Part shown: positions 49,876 through 57,641 of the stretch, piece after piece
How the letters are laid out: each line of letters begins with the position of its first letter
How positions within the stretch are numbered: the first letter of the stretch is position 1
NCBI GenBank assembly: GCA_017428115.1
Contig: JAFRRK010000097.1
Location: 1 to 64,000 of the forward strand
From: Bacteroidales bacterium
GTDB taxonomy: Bacteria; Bacteroidota; Bacteroidia; Bacteroidales; P3
Length of the DNA stretch: 64,000 nucleotides
Direction: 5' to 3'
Notes under the pieces: generated by a model
Told to the model about the DNA's origin: nothing
Seen by the model: the letters and a program-made list of their open reading frames with translations, nothing else
Databases searched by the model: none
Made by a program: the position numbers and the translations under genes

Positions 49876-51128
49876 TTTAATGATGGGTTTATGTTTGTCT
49901 TGTTTATTTTGTCGAGGACTATTTTCTTGGTGATACGTACTTTGCTTCCCTTGCTGAGGTTGGGGAGATCGAACATGAGGTCGGTCATGACGTTTTCCAT
50001 AATGGAGCGCAGCCCTCGAGCACCTAGCTTGTATGCTACGGCTGTGTCGACGATGGTGTCGAGGGCGGCATTGTCGTAGGTGAGGTCTACGCCGTCCATC
50101 TTAAAGAGGGCTTGGTATTGCTTGGTGAGGGCGTTTTTGGGTTGTGAGAGGATGCGCCGGAGGGCGTCGTGGTCGAGGGGGTTGAGGTAGGTGAGTCGTG
50201 GGAATCGGCCAACGAGTTCGGGTATGAGTCCGAAGTGTTTGAGGTCCATGGGGAGGATGTAGCGCAGCATGTTGTCCCGATCGAGTTGTTCGCGTGTGCG
50301 TGTGCCGTTGTATCCGATGACGTTGCTCTTGAGTCGCGTAGCAATGGTGCGGTCTATGCCGTCGAAAGCTCCCCCGGCAATGAAGAGTATGTTGCGAGTG
50401 TTGACCTGTATCATCTGCTGTTCGGGGTGTTTGCGGCCACCGTTTGGCGGCACGTTGACCACGGCGCCTTCGAGGAGTTTGAGCAGTGCCTGCTGTACTC
50501 CTTCGCCCGAGACATCGCGTGTGATGGAGGGGTTGTCGCCCTTGCGGGCTATTTTGTCTATTTCGTCGATGAATACGATGCCTCGTTCGGCGGCGGCCAC
50601 GTCGTAGTCGGCAGCCTGTAGGAGCCGCACCAGCACGTTTTCGACATCGTCGCCCACATAGCCTGCTTCTGTGAGGGTAGTGGCATCGGCGATGCAGAAA
50701 GGCACATCGAGCATGCGTGCTATGGTGCGTGCCAAGAGGGTTTTGCCAGTGCCTGTCTCGCCTACGATAATGATGTTGGACTTTTCAATCTCCACGTCGT
50801 CGGTGTCGGTGTGGTCAGCGCAGTAGCGTAGGCGTTTGTAGTGGTTGTAAACTGCTACAGCAAGCACTCGTTTGGCATCGTCCTGCCCTATAACGTATTG
50901 GTCGAGATAGTCTTTGATTTGTTGTGGCTGGGGTATGGCTCCTTGGGGATAGGAGCTTGTATGCCTGGAAGATGTGCCGGTGTGGAGGTGTTCGTGGACT
51001 AGCCGTGAGGCTTGTTCTGCGCAGGCATCGCAGATGAATGCGTTGACACCGGTGAACATCAAGCGTGTCTGCGATTCTGGGCGGCCGCAGAAGCTGCAGT
51101 GGTTTTCGGTAGTGGGTCGTTTAGCCAT
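49872..51128 (-). CDS. clpX: ATP-dependent Clp protease ATP-binding subunit ClpX
   Basis: A 418-residue AAA+ unfoldase that feeds substrates to ClpP. An N-terminal zinc-binding domain (Cys11, Cys14, Cys33, Cys36) is followed by an AAA domain with Walker A GETGTGKT near 128, Walker [11 protein letters not shown] near 193, and the pore-loop GYVGDD near 165. C-terminal sensor 2 lies in [15 protein letters not shown]. Length matches. clpP is not adjacent, whereas in many bacteria it precedes clpX. The gene overlaps the nitroreductase gene by 4 bp. Confidence 0.95.
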   Translation of the reverse strand: MAKRPTTENHCSFCGRPESQTRLMFTGVNAFICDACAEQASRLVHEHLHTGTSSRHTSSYPQGAIPQPQQIKDYLDQYVIGQDDAKRVLAVAVYNHYKRLRYCADHTDTDDVEIEKSNIIIVGETGTGKTLLARTIARMLDVPFCIADATTLTEAGYVGDDVENVLVRLLQAADYDVAAAERGIVFIDEIDKIARKGDNPSITRDVSGEGVQQALLKLLEGAVVNVPPNGGRKHPEQQMIQVNTRNILFIAGGAFDGIDRTIATRLKSNVIGYNGTRTREQLDRDNMLRYILPMDLKHFGLIPELVGRFPRLTYLNPLDHDALRRILSQPKNALTKQYQALFKMDGVDLTYDNAALDTIVDTAVAYKLGARGLRSIMENVMTDLMFDLPNLSKGSKVRITKKIVLDKINKTNINPSLK

Positions 51129-51200
51129 AATGACGGTATATGTATCTGTGTGTTGAGTATTGCTAAAAAGGATGGTGGCAATGTGTTGTTGGGGGGTGTA

Positions 51201-52469
51201 TCAGAAGAGGGCGTTACGGTCGGCATCTTGTCGGATGAAGACGAAGAGAAGCATGGTGAAGGCAATGAGCGACGAACCCCCATAGCTGAAGAAGGGTAGG
51301 GGAATGCCTATGACGGGCACTAGCCCCAGCACCATGCCTATGTTTATGAAGAAGTGGAAGAAGAGTATGGATGCCACGGAGTAGCCGTAGAACCGTGCGA
51401 AGGTGGAGCGTTGGCGTTCGGCCATGCTAATGAGATGGATGAGTAGTATGACGTAGGCTGCCACAACGACGACTCCGCCAACAAAGCCCCATTCTTCACC
51501 TACGGTGCAGAAGATGAAGTCGGTCTCCTGTTCTGGGACGAAGTCGGCTTTGGTGATGGTTCCGTTGAGGAATCCTTTGCCTGCCAGTCCGCCGGAGCCG
51601 ATGGCTATCTTGGCTTGGTCTACATTGTAGCCTACTCCCTGCGGGTCTTCTACTTTGCCAAGCAACACATATATGCGGTCGCGTTGGTGCGAACCCAGCA
51701 CATTGTCGAAGGTGAAGTCGACCAAGGAGATGAAAAGGCAGCATGCAAGGAAAAACCATAGGGTGTGCCAATAGTTTTTTGAAGTGCGTTTGGAGAGCCA
51801 CACAAAGAGGTACATCAGGCAGATGGCCAGCACTATGCCCATTAGCAGGTATTTGTTTACCAGCAGTGCTGCCACAAAGAGGGCAATGGCGAGCACACCC
51901 ACCAAAAGGATGTATTGCGACAGTCCTTCGCGAAAAAATGCCAGCACAAAAGCCAAGAATACTAGTGCCGAGCCGGTGTCGTGCTGTAAAAGTATGAGTC
52001 CCGCAGGCACGGCAGTAAGGGCGAGGAGGGTGAGCTTGGTACGGGGGAGAGTGAGGTCTAGGTCGATGGCACTGATGTATTTAGCTAGTACTAGTGCAGT
52101 GGCAAATTTGGCGAATTCCGAGGGTTGCAATTTAAAGGCTCCAAAGTCTATCCATGATTGTCCGCCATTGGTGACGGTGCCGATAAATAATGTGGCTACT
52201 AGCAGAAGCAGCACTACTCCATAGATGATGTATGATGCGTTGGAGAAGAATCGAGGTTGGATAAACAGGATGCAGATGGCTACCAAAAAGGCGATGCTTA
52301 TCCATAACAGTTGTTTGCCATGCTGAGCGGCAAAATCGAATATACTGGGGTGCATCTCGTTGTAGCAGGCAGCGTAGATGTTGACCCATCCAAATAGCAC
52401 TAGTCCGGCATAGAGTCCGATGGCTAGCCAGTCAAAATGTTTCTGTTCGGTTGTAGCTGTTGTTGCCAA
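51201..52469 (-). CDS. rodA: RodA-type peptidoglycan glycosyltransferase (SEDS)
   Basis: A 422-residue polytopic SEDS protein with about ten helices, partner of PBP2 in lateral wall elongation. Typical segments: LQPSEFAKFATALVLAKYIS, AGLILLQHDTGSALVFLAFVLAFF (catalytic Asp region), KIAIGSGGLAGKGFLNGTITKADFVPEQETDFIFCTVGEEWGFVGG and GIPLPFFSYGGSSLI. No ATG fits near the N-terminus; the frame opens at TTG (52467-52469). It follows mrdA by 60 bp. Confidence 0.93.
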   Translation of the reverse strand: MATTATTEQKHFDWLAIGLYAGLVLFGWVNIYAACYNEMHPSIFDFAAQHGKQLLWISIAFLVAICILFIQPRFFSNASYIIYGVVLLLLVATLFIGTVTNGGQSWIDFGAFKLQPSEFAKFATALVLAKYISAIDLDLTLPRTKLTLLALTAVPAGLILLQHDTGSALVFLAFVLAFFREGLSQYILLVGVLAIALFVAALLVNKYLLMGIVLAICLMYLFVWLSKRTSKNYWHTLWFFLACCLFISLVDFTFDNVLGSHQRDRIYVLLGKVEDPQGVGYNVDQAKIAIGSGGLAGKGFLNGTITKADFVPEQETDFIFCTVGEEWGFVGGVVVVAAYVILLIHLISMAERQRSTFARFYGYSVASILFFHFFINIGMVLGLVPVIGIPLPFFSYGGSSLIAFTMLLFVFIRQDADRNALF

Positions 52470-52529
52470 TGGTTGTATAGGGTTGTTGCTGTGGGGCCTA
52501 TGGGAAGGTGCCCAAGCGTTTTTTTGTTG

Positions 52530-54380
52530 TTATCTTTTTCTTACTTTTTTGATGCGTCGGGTCAGGGGCAGTTTCTGGCAGGGGTTCACCTCGGTGTAGT
52601 ATCGCTCAAATTCTTTGCGTTTCACCTCGCCGTTGATGTATTTTTCGATAATCAGGCTGGCGATGGGTGCGGCCCATGTGCCGCCGCCGCCCTGCGCATT
52701 CTCTACGTAGACCGCCACGGCTATCTTCGGGTTGTCTCTGGGCGCGAAGGCGATGAAGACTGAGTGGTCGTTGCCATAGTTTTCGGCGGTGCCGGTCTTG
52801 CCGCAAACATCCAGCCCTGGTACGTCAGCCTTATGTGCGGTGCCTCCGGCACCGTGCACCACGTCGTACATGCCCCGCGCCGCAATGTCGAAGTATTGGC
52901 GTTCTATTCCAGTCTCATGCCGCTGGTAGAATGCTGGGTTTTTGATAGAGTCAGGACCATAGTATCGTACTAGGTGGGGGGTGTAGTAGTAGCCGCGGTT
53001 GGCAACAATGCATGCCAGATTGGCCATTTGCAGCGGCACCACCTCCACTTCGCCCTGGCCGATGCTGTTGGAGTAGATGGTGATGAACGACCAGCGGTTT
53101 TTTCCATACCACTTGTTGTAGAACGAGGTATCTGGGATGTTGCCCCCTTTTACGTTGGGAAGGTCTATGCCCAACTGTTGCCCGAAGCCAAAGCGCAGCA
53201 TATAGTCGTGCCATACGGTGAGCCCATACTGGCTGTCTTTGGCGGCATTTTTGTATTTGCCCTGCTGTATGACGCGGCGGTAGGTATAGTAGAAATAGGG
53301 GTTGCACGACATTTTTATGGCTTCCTGCACGGTGCGGGCGCTTGGGTGGCCGTGACAGCCTATCACCTTGTCGCATACAAATCCTGTTGTGGGGGTGATG
53401 ACGCCTAGGTGGAGGGCTATCATGGCCTGTGCCACTTTGAAGATGGAGCCGGGCGGGTATTGTGCCTGCAGGGCACGGTTGAAGAGTGGCTTGGCAATGT
53501 CGTCGTTGAGGCGTTTGAAATTTTCGCCGCGTATGCGTCCTACCAGCAGGTTGGGGTCGTAGCAGGGGGCCGAGAGCAGGGTCAGCACCTCGCCGGTGGA
53601 GGGTTCGATGGCGACTATGCAGCCGCGCTTGTTGGCCATCACTGTCTCGGCATACTCTTGAAGCTCGGAGTCGATGGTGGTATAGAGGTTCATTCCCTCG
53701 AGGGGCATGGTGTCCATCTGCCCGTGCATGTAGGGGCCTATCTCACGGTTGTGGACATCCACATGCATTATCTTTTTGCCTTTGAGGCCGCGCAGCTCGC
53801 GCTCGTAGCTTTTCTCCAGTCCGCTCTTGCCGATATAGTCGCCCCGTTTGTAGTAGGAATCCTCCTCTAGGTCCTTCTCGTTCACCTCTCCTACATAGCC
53901 CAGCACATGCGCTGCTATCGGTTTGCCATAGAGTCGCAAAGTACGTTTGGACACATAGAACCCCTTGAACCGGTAAAGCACACTTTCCCACCGTCCAAAG
54001 TCTTCTTTGGATATCTGTTTCATGAAGATTGATGCCGAGTAGGGGGAGTATTTGTAGGCTTTCTCCATCCGCTCGTCAAAGCCCTCGCGGGTGATGCCCA
54101 CGGCCTGGCAGAAATAGTCAGTGTCTAAGTCTTTGACCATACGGGGTATGACCATAAGGTCGTAAACTGCCTCGTTGTACACTAGCAGTTCGCCATTGCG
54201 GTCATACATCAGGCCTCGGGCGGGATATTGTGTGACGTTGCGCAGCGATTGGTTCTTCGCCTTCTCCTTATATTCTTTGTCAAATAGTTGCAGCATGGAC
54301 AATCGGAGCACAAAAAGCACTCCGATGGTCAGAAATATAACTTTCACTATTCCACTGCGATTGCTGTACTGGTTTGACAT
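52530..54380 (-). CDS. mrdA: Penicillin-binding protein 2
   Basis: A 616-residue class B PBP (D,D-transpeptidase). N-terminal helix (VIFLTIGVLFVLRLSMLQLF), a dimerisation/pedestal domain (YPARGLMYDRNGELLVYNE), then a transpeptidase domain with Ser of the SxxK motif in PPGSIFKVAQ near 320, YSNSIGQGEVEV in the middle, and KTG in VCGKTGTAEN near 530. The ATG at 54380 is preferred over TTG 54386. The -7 element lies 23 bp upstream. mreBCD genes, which usually precede it, are not present. Confidence 0.93.
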   Translation of the reverse strand: MSNQYSNRSGIVKVIFLTIGVLFVLRLSMLQLFDKEYKEKAKNQSLRNVTQYPARGLMYDRNGELLVYNEAVYDLMVIPRMVKDLDTDYFCQAVGITREGFDERMEKAYKYSPYSASIFMKQISKEDFGRWESVLYRFKGFYVSKRTLRLYGKPIAAHVLGYVGEVNEKDLEEDSYYKRGDYIGKSGLEKSYERELRGLKGKKIMHVDVHNREIGPYMHGQMDTMPLEGMNLYTTIDSELQEYAETVMANKRGCIVAIEPSTGEVLTLLSAPCYDPNLLVGRIRGENFKRLNDDIAKPLFNRALQAQYPPGSIFKVAQAMIALHLGVITPTTGFVCDKVIGCHGHPSARTVQEAIKMSCNPYFYYTYRRVIQQGKYKNAAKDSQYGLTVWHDYMLRFGFGQQLGIDLPNVKGGNIPDTSFYNKWYGKNRWSFITIYSNSIGQGEVEVVPLQMANLACIVANRGYYYTPHLVRYYGPDSIKNPAFYQRHETGIERQYFDIAARGMYDVVHGAGGTAHKADVPGLDVCGKTGTAENYGNDHSVFIAFAPRDNPKIAVAVYVENAQGGGGTWAAPIASLIIEKYINGEVKRKEFERYYTEVNPCQKLPLTRRIKKVRKR

Positions 54381-54402
54381 CCTCAACCTTAATTATCAAA
54401 CT

Positions 54403-54411
54403 GCAAAGATA
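54403..54411 (-). promoter_or_regulatory. -7 element for mrdA-rodA
   Basis: On the minus strand TATCTTTGC, 23 bp before the mrdA ATG and preceded by a T-run with GTCG. It means mrdA-rodA has its own promoter rather than depending on mre genes. Confidence 0.6.
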
Positions 54412-54612
54412 CGACTTTTTTTGAGAATCGTGTAAGAGGATTTCTAGTTATCATGAATTAGAGAATTAAAGTATTTGTAAAACGCACATCTTGAATTTGA
54501 TATGAAAGAGGTCATGTGAACTTCCAACCTGCATGACGGCTTGCGGGATAGCGAAACGGGAAGAACAGACAAAGACTCCAATTGTAAGCAATTGGAATTG
54601 CCCTGATTGTAA

Positions 54613-54653
54613 AAAGTGAAAAAAAAGAGGCAGCCATTGTCAACTGCCTCCTT
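54613..54653 (-). terminator. Terminator of the second ECF operon
   Basis: Minus strand: GGAGGCAGT-TGACAAT-GGCTGCCTC-type stem followed by T8. It lies 23-63 bp after the stop of the lipoprotein gene at 54676. The rest of 54381-54675 holds a CCAATTGTAAGCAATTGG palindrome (54578-54595) and no gene. Confidence 0.8.
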
Positions 54654-54675
54654 TTGAATTGTGTTAATTATTGTA

Positions 54676-55233
54676 TTACACATTGCGATGGAATACCATT
54701 TCGAAGGGGAAAGAGTTTTCGGTGTCGCCCTCAAAAGCGAGGCTGAAGGTGACGGTAATAGCGTCGGTAGTGGTGTCGTATTCGAAGGGGAGCTCATAGG
54801 TGGCGTGTGAGCCGTCGTAGTCATAGACCGTGGCGACCAGAGTGCCGGTGTGGGTGGTGGGGTCGTAGGTATAGGCAAAGTCCATCTGTGAGATTTCCTG
54901 TAGGTCGTACATGCCGGCTGTTGAGGTTTCGACGATGCCCATGGCCACAACGTTCTCGGGGAAGGTTAGATGAGCATAGCTGGAGTCAAAGCTGAGACCA
55001 AAGGAGAAATTGAGTATCAGACCTTCGATACTGTCGCACTCGTAACCCGGGATAGCGAGGGTGTCGTTGTAGGTGTAGGTCCAGTCGGTGCCGATGAGGT
55101 CGCTGACGCTTTTCACCAAAGCGGTCTCGTAATTATCGCTTCCATTGTTGATGGGAAGGATGTTTTCTTCTTTCTGGCAAGCGGTCATGCCCAGCAATAG
55201 TGCGGCGGCAACTAAAATAATTTGTTTCTTCAT
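54676..55233 (-). CDS. Lipoprotein of the second ECF operon
   Basis: A 185-residue lipoprotein with lipobox GMTAC (Cys 19) followed by QKEEN. The rest is acidic and beta-rich (LIGTDWTYTYNDTLAIPGYECD, FGLSFDSSYAHLTFPENVV, MDFAYTYDPTTHTGTLVATVYDYDG), resembling a lipocalin- or calycin-like fold (GTDW near the start). Surface or periplasmic. It follows the 356-residue lipoprotein by 102 bp and is the last gene before a terminator. Function unknown. Confidence 0.62.
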   Translation of the reverse strand: MKKQIILVAAALLLGMTACQKEENILPINNGSDNYETALVKSVSDLIGTDWTYTYNDTLAIPGYECDSIEGLILNFSFGLSFDSSYAHLTFPENVVAMGIVETSTAGMYDLQEISQMDFAYTYDPTTHTGTLVATVYDYDGSHATYELPFEYDTTTDAITVTFSLAFEGDTENSFPFEMVFHRNV

Positions 55234-55335
55234 TTGTTTAGTGTTTTTTGATGTGAATAAATGATTGATTTGATTTTTTCTGTCTATAAGAACGAGTGCA
55301 GGGCTTCAAAAACTACAATCCGTCGATATTTTTTT

Positions 55336-56406
55336 TTAACGATCAGAGATGCTTTCAAACTGCATCTGGTACACTACTGGTTGGTTTTGGCTGTCAGTGG
55401 TGGAGCGGGTAATGATGAGGGTGGAGGATGTCAACCAGGCGATATTCCAGCAGTGGCCGTCCATTTCCTGCAGGTCGCAGCATAGTTGGTCATAGTCCGA
55501 GAGGCTCCATGTGCCGGTGGCTGTGGGGGATGAGGGTGACCCTACATAGCGGGTGGCGGTGCCGTCGGAGGCGAAGCCGTAGTAGATGGTTCCACCATAC
55601 TCGACTGGAAAGTATTGCATTGTGATATTTAAATAGTTGCCAGTGTTGGAAAGTGTGTATTCCGTCATGCAGGTATATTGCCAAGTACCCACAATGGTGT
55701 TAGAGTGGTTGGTGGAGATGTCGAGGACAAGTATGGGGTGGTCGGCAATGCCTTCGATGGTTTGCAGGGTTCCTGCCAGGTCGGCGGTGTCGCCTATGGC
55801 GAGACCTTCCAGCCCCGTCTCCGCCTCTATGAGATAGTTGTCACGCACTATCAGAAGGGTAGTATCCTCATTGATACGCAATGCCACCACCGACAGTGGC
55901 AGCGATATGGAGGAGAGTTCAGAAAGCGACACTGAGGTAATCACCCCGTGGTATATCTCCTCTTCCTCTGTGTCGTGTGCGATAGGTGCGTTGGCGTATG
56001 CCCTTCCGCTCCAAGTGCCGGTCTGTCGGTCGTAGGTGACGTTGACAGTTCTGCCCGCCTGCTCCATTTTGCGCATCCAAGCCTTTATCTCTTCGCGGTT
56101 GGTGGTGGTGATGGTGGTTGGTTCGTTGGCAGCGGATTGGCTTTTGGTGGGGTTGAGTTGGGTGGGTTGTGAGCTGAGGTTGTAGAATGTGACCGATTTG
56201 CCGTCGAAGGCATATTCGCAGAATTGGTCGATTAGTTGCTCCCATTCGCTTTCGCCTTTAACGGTGGTGCGTTCTTCTTGGCTGTCTATGGTGTATACCA
56301 CCATGCATGGCTGGTCGGCGACGAGGGGATCGATATGGTCTATTTTATTGCATGCCGTAGCACAAATCATAGCGGTGATGAGGGGTAATATATATCTTGT
56401 CTTCAT
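55336..56406 (-). CDS. Lipoprotein with lipocalin-like C-terminus, ECF operon
   Basis: A 356-residue lipoprotein with lipobox CATAC (Cys 19). The N-terminal part (about 40-150) is a charged domain (CMVVYTIDSQEERTTVKGESEWEQL). A middle beta region follows, then a C-terminal lipocalin-like barrel (about 235-356: IVGTWQYTCMTEYTLSNTG, ATGTWSLSDYDQL, LTSSTLIITRSTT). Its start overlaps the upstream gene by 4 bp (ATGA). It belongs to the operon headed by the ECF sigma factor at 57118-57585. Function unknown. Confidence 0.65.
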   Translation of the reverse strand: MKTRYILPLITAMICATACNKIDHIDPLVADQPCMVVYTIDSQEERTTVKGESEWEQLIDQFCEYAFDGKSVTFYNLSSQPTQLNPTKSQSAANEPTTITTTNREEIKAWMRKMEQAGRTVNVTYDRQTGTWSGRAYANAPIAHDTEEEEIYHGVITSVSLSELSSISLPLSVVALRINEDTTLLIVRDNYLIEAETGLEGLAIGDTADLAGTLQTIEGIADHPILVLDISTNHSNTIVGTWQYTCMTEYTLSNTGNYLNITMQYFPVEYGGTIYYGFASDGTATRYVGSPSSPTATGTWSLSDYDQLCCDLQEMDGHCWNIAWLTSSTLIITRSTTDSQNQPVVYQMQFESISDR

Positions 56407-56843
56407 TTCTTGATTTTGTGATTGTCTGTTGTGGATGATTCTAAAGCGTTTAGTTGATAATTGAGCAGTGCCTCATATTGGGCTACTGTGTTGAGGCGGT
56501 AGAAGGCCATGGTGCGTTTGTGGTGCGACACTATCACCTTACACACCGGTCGTTTCGCCCATTGGGTGCGACGGTCGGGGTGGTCGGCTTCGCCCAGCCA
56601 CGAGGTGCTCCCTTCGGTCGAAGCCACGTGGTACTCCTTCATCAGTTGTTGCCAGGCGGCATCGTTTTCGGCCACTACAAGTACCACGTCGACACGCACG
56701 CTGTCCGACAGCCGAAAACCGCTCACCTGTGCCACTGTAAGGTCTTGTCGCAAGGCGTAGCGCTCATAGAGCCGGCTTTGCGCTCCAGCCATCAGTGGCA
56801 GTAACAGCAGTGCTAGGATTAGTATTCTTTTCATGTATCTCAT
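56403..56843 (-). CDS. Small exported protein of the second ECF operon
   Basis: A 146-residue protein with a signal peptide (ILILALLLLPLMAGAQ). The mature part is alpha/beta with SRLYERYALRQDLTVAQVSGFRLSDSVRVDVVLVVAENDAAWQQLMKEY. Layout resembles DUF4252-type proteins often found after ECF sigma factors in Bacteroides, but similarity is only suggestive. The ATG at 56843 overlaps the upstream stop (ATGA). Confidence 0.58.
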   Translation of the reverse strand: MRYMKRILILALLLLPLMAGAQSRLYERYALRQDLTVAQVSGFRLSDSVRVDVVLVVAENDAAWQQLMKEYHVASTEGSTSWLGEADHPDRRTQWAKRPVCKVIVSHHKRTMAFYRLNTVAQYEALLNYQLNALESSTTDNHKIKK

Positions 56844-57121
56844 ATCATATCGTTCATCAGCATATTGGCTGCCAGTTGCACCCATTGCTCATCATCGCTG
56901 TTTGAGCGGTTGCAGCATACCGACATGTATTCTTTGTGGGTATTAGGCCGTAGGAGTGGCAGGGTGGTTGCCGCTACAGCCCCTACAAACATGGCAGCGA
57001 CAATGCTGTTGCGCAGACGTTTCTTCCTCCGCACCCATGCCGGGTATTCCTGTGCCATCCGTTGTGCTAGGGCTTCCACTTCAGCCTCTTGCCATACTCG
57101 GTCAAATTCCTGTTCTGTCAT
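56840..57121 (-). CDS. Single-helix anti-sigma-like membrane protein
   Basis: A 93-residue protein. The N-terminal cytoplasmic about 35 residues (MTEQEFDRVWQEAEVEALAQRMAQEYPAWVRRKKR) are helical and acidic with a basic end. One transmembrane helix follows (SIVAAMFVGAVAATTLPLL, about 39-57), then a short periplasmic tail with paired Cys (SVCCNRS). It overlaps the sigma gene by 4 bp, the common arrangement for sigma/anti-sigma pairs. Anti-sigma function is inferred from position and topology. Confidence 0.65.
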   Translation of the reverse strand: MTEQEFDRVWQEAEVEALAQRMAQEYPAWVRRKKRLRNSIVAAMFVGAVAATTLPLLRPNTHKEYMSVCCNRSNSDDEQWVQLAANMLMNDMI

Positions 57122-57585
57122 ATAGCCATTCTTTTTTTTAGTTTTTCTTTTATTCTAACAAGACGTACACTTACATTCTTTTCGCTAAGGCCCAGTTGCA
57201 GGCCTATCTCTTCATAGCTATAGCCTTCCAGCTGCATACGCACGATGGTGCGGTCGGGCTCGCCTAGGAGTGCTATCTGTTCGTGCAGTTCGTTGACGAG
57301 GGTTTTATCCTCGCCCACGGCGTCGTAGTCTTCGGGCAGTGGCTCGGTGGAGCGTATGCGGCGCAGGTTGTCGATGATAGCGTTGCGTGCTATCTTCCAC
57401 ACCAATGCCGCCTGCTGCACCGGGGGTAGCGTCAGCAATTTCTCGCTTGCCCGCCAGAGAGCTATCGATGCCTCTTGTAGCAAATCCTCCACCTCCACTC
57501 CCTGCCGCGCATACCGTTGGCAAAGGGTGAACAGCAGTCCGCGATAGCGGTGGAGCATTGCTTCAAAAGGACTCTCTGACCTCAT
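57118..57585 (-). CDS. ECF sigma factor heading the second operon
   Basis: A 155-residue sigma-70 protein. Region 2 (about 8-75): MLHRYRGLLFTLCQRYARQGVEVEDLLQEASIALWRA. Region 4 (about 100-153): LLGEPDRTIVRMQLEGYSYEEIGLQLGLSEKNVSVRLVRIKEKLKK. It is first in a minus-strand operon of five genes (sigma, membrane helix protein, exported protein, two lipoproteins). Not the same subgroup as the gene at 22670, whose partner is a barrel protein. Confidence 0.88.
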   Translation of the reverse strand: MRSESPFEAMLHRYRGLLFTLCQRYARQGVEVEDLLQEASIALWRASEKLLTLPPVQQAALVWKIARNAIIDNLRRIRSTEPLPEDYDAVGEDKTLVNELHEQIALLGEPDRTIVRMQLEGYSYEEIGLQLGLSEKNVSVRLVRIKEKLKKRMAI

Positions 57586-57641
57586 TTATTTGTAATAACG
57601 TAACAAAAGGTGAAAAAACTACAAGCCGGGTAGCATTTTCC

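Noticed and set aside
54444..54950. 168-residue minus-strand frame across the terminator
   Set aside because: It runs through the T8 terminator and antisense to no supported gene end; it overlaps the lipoprotein gene in another frame.
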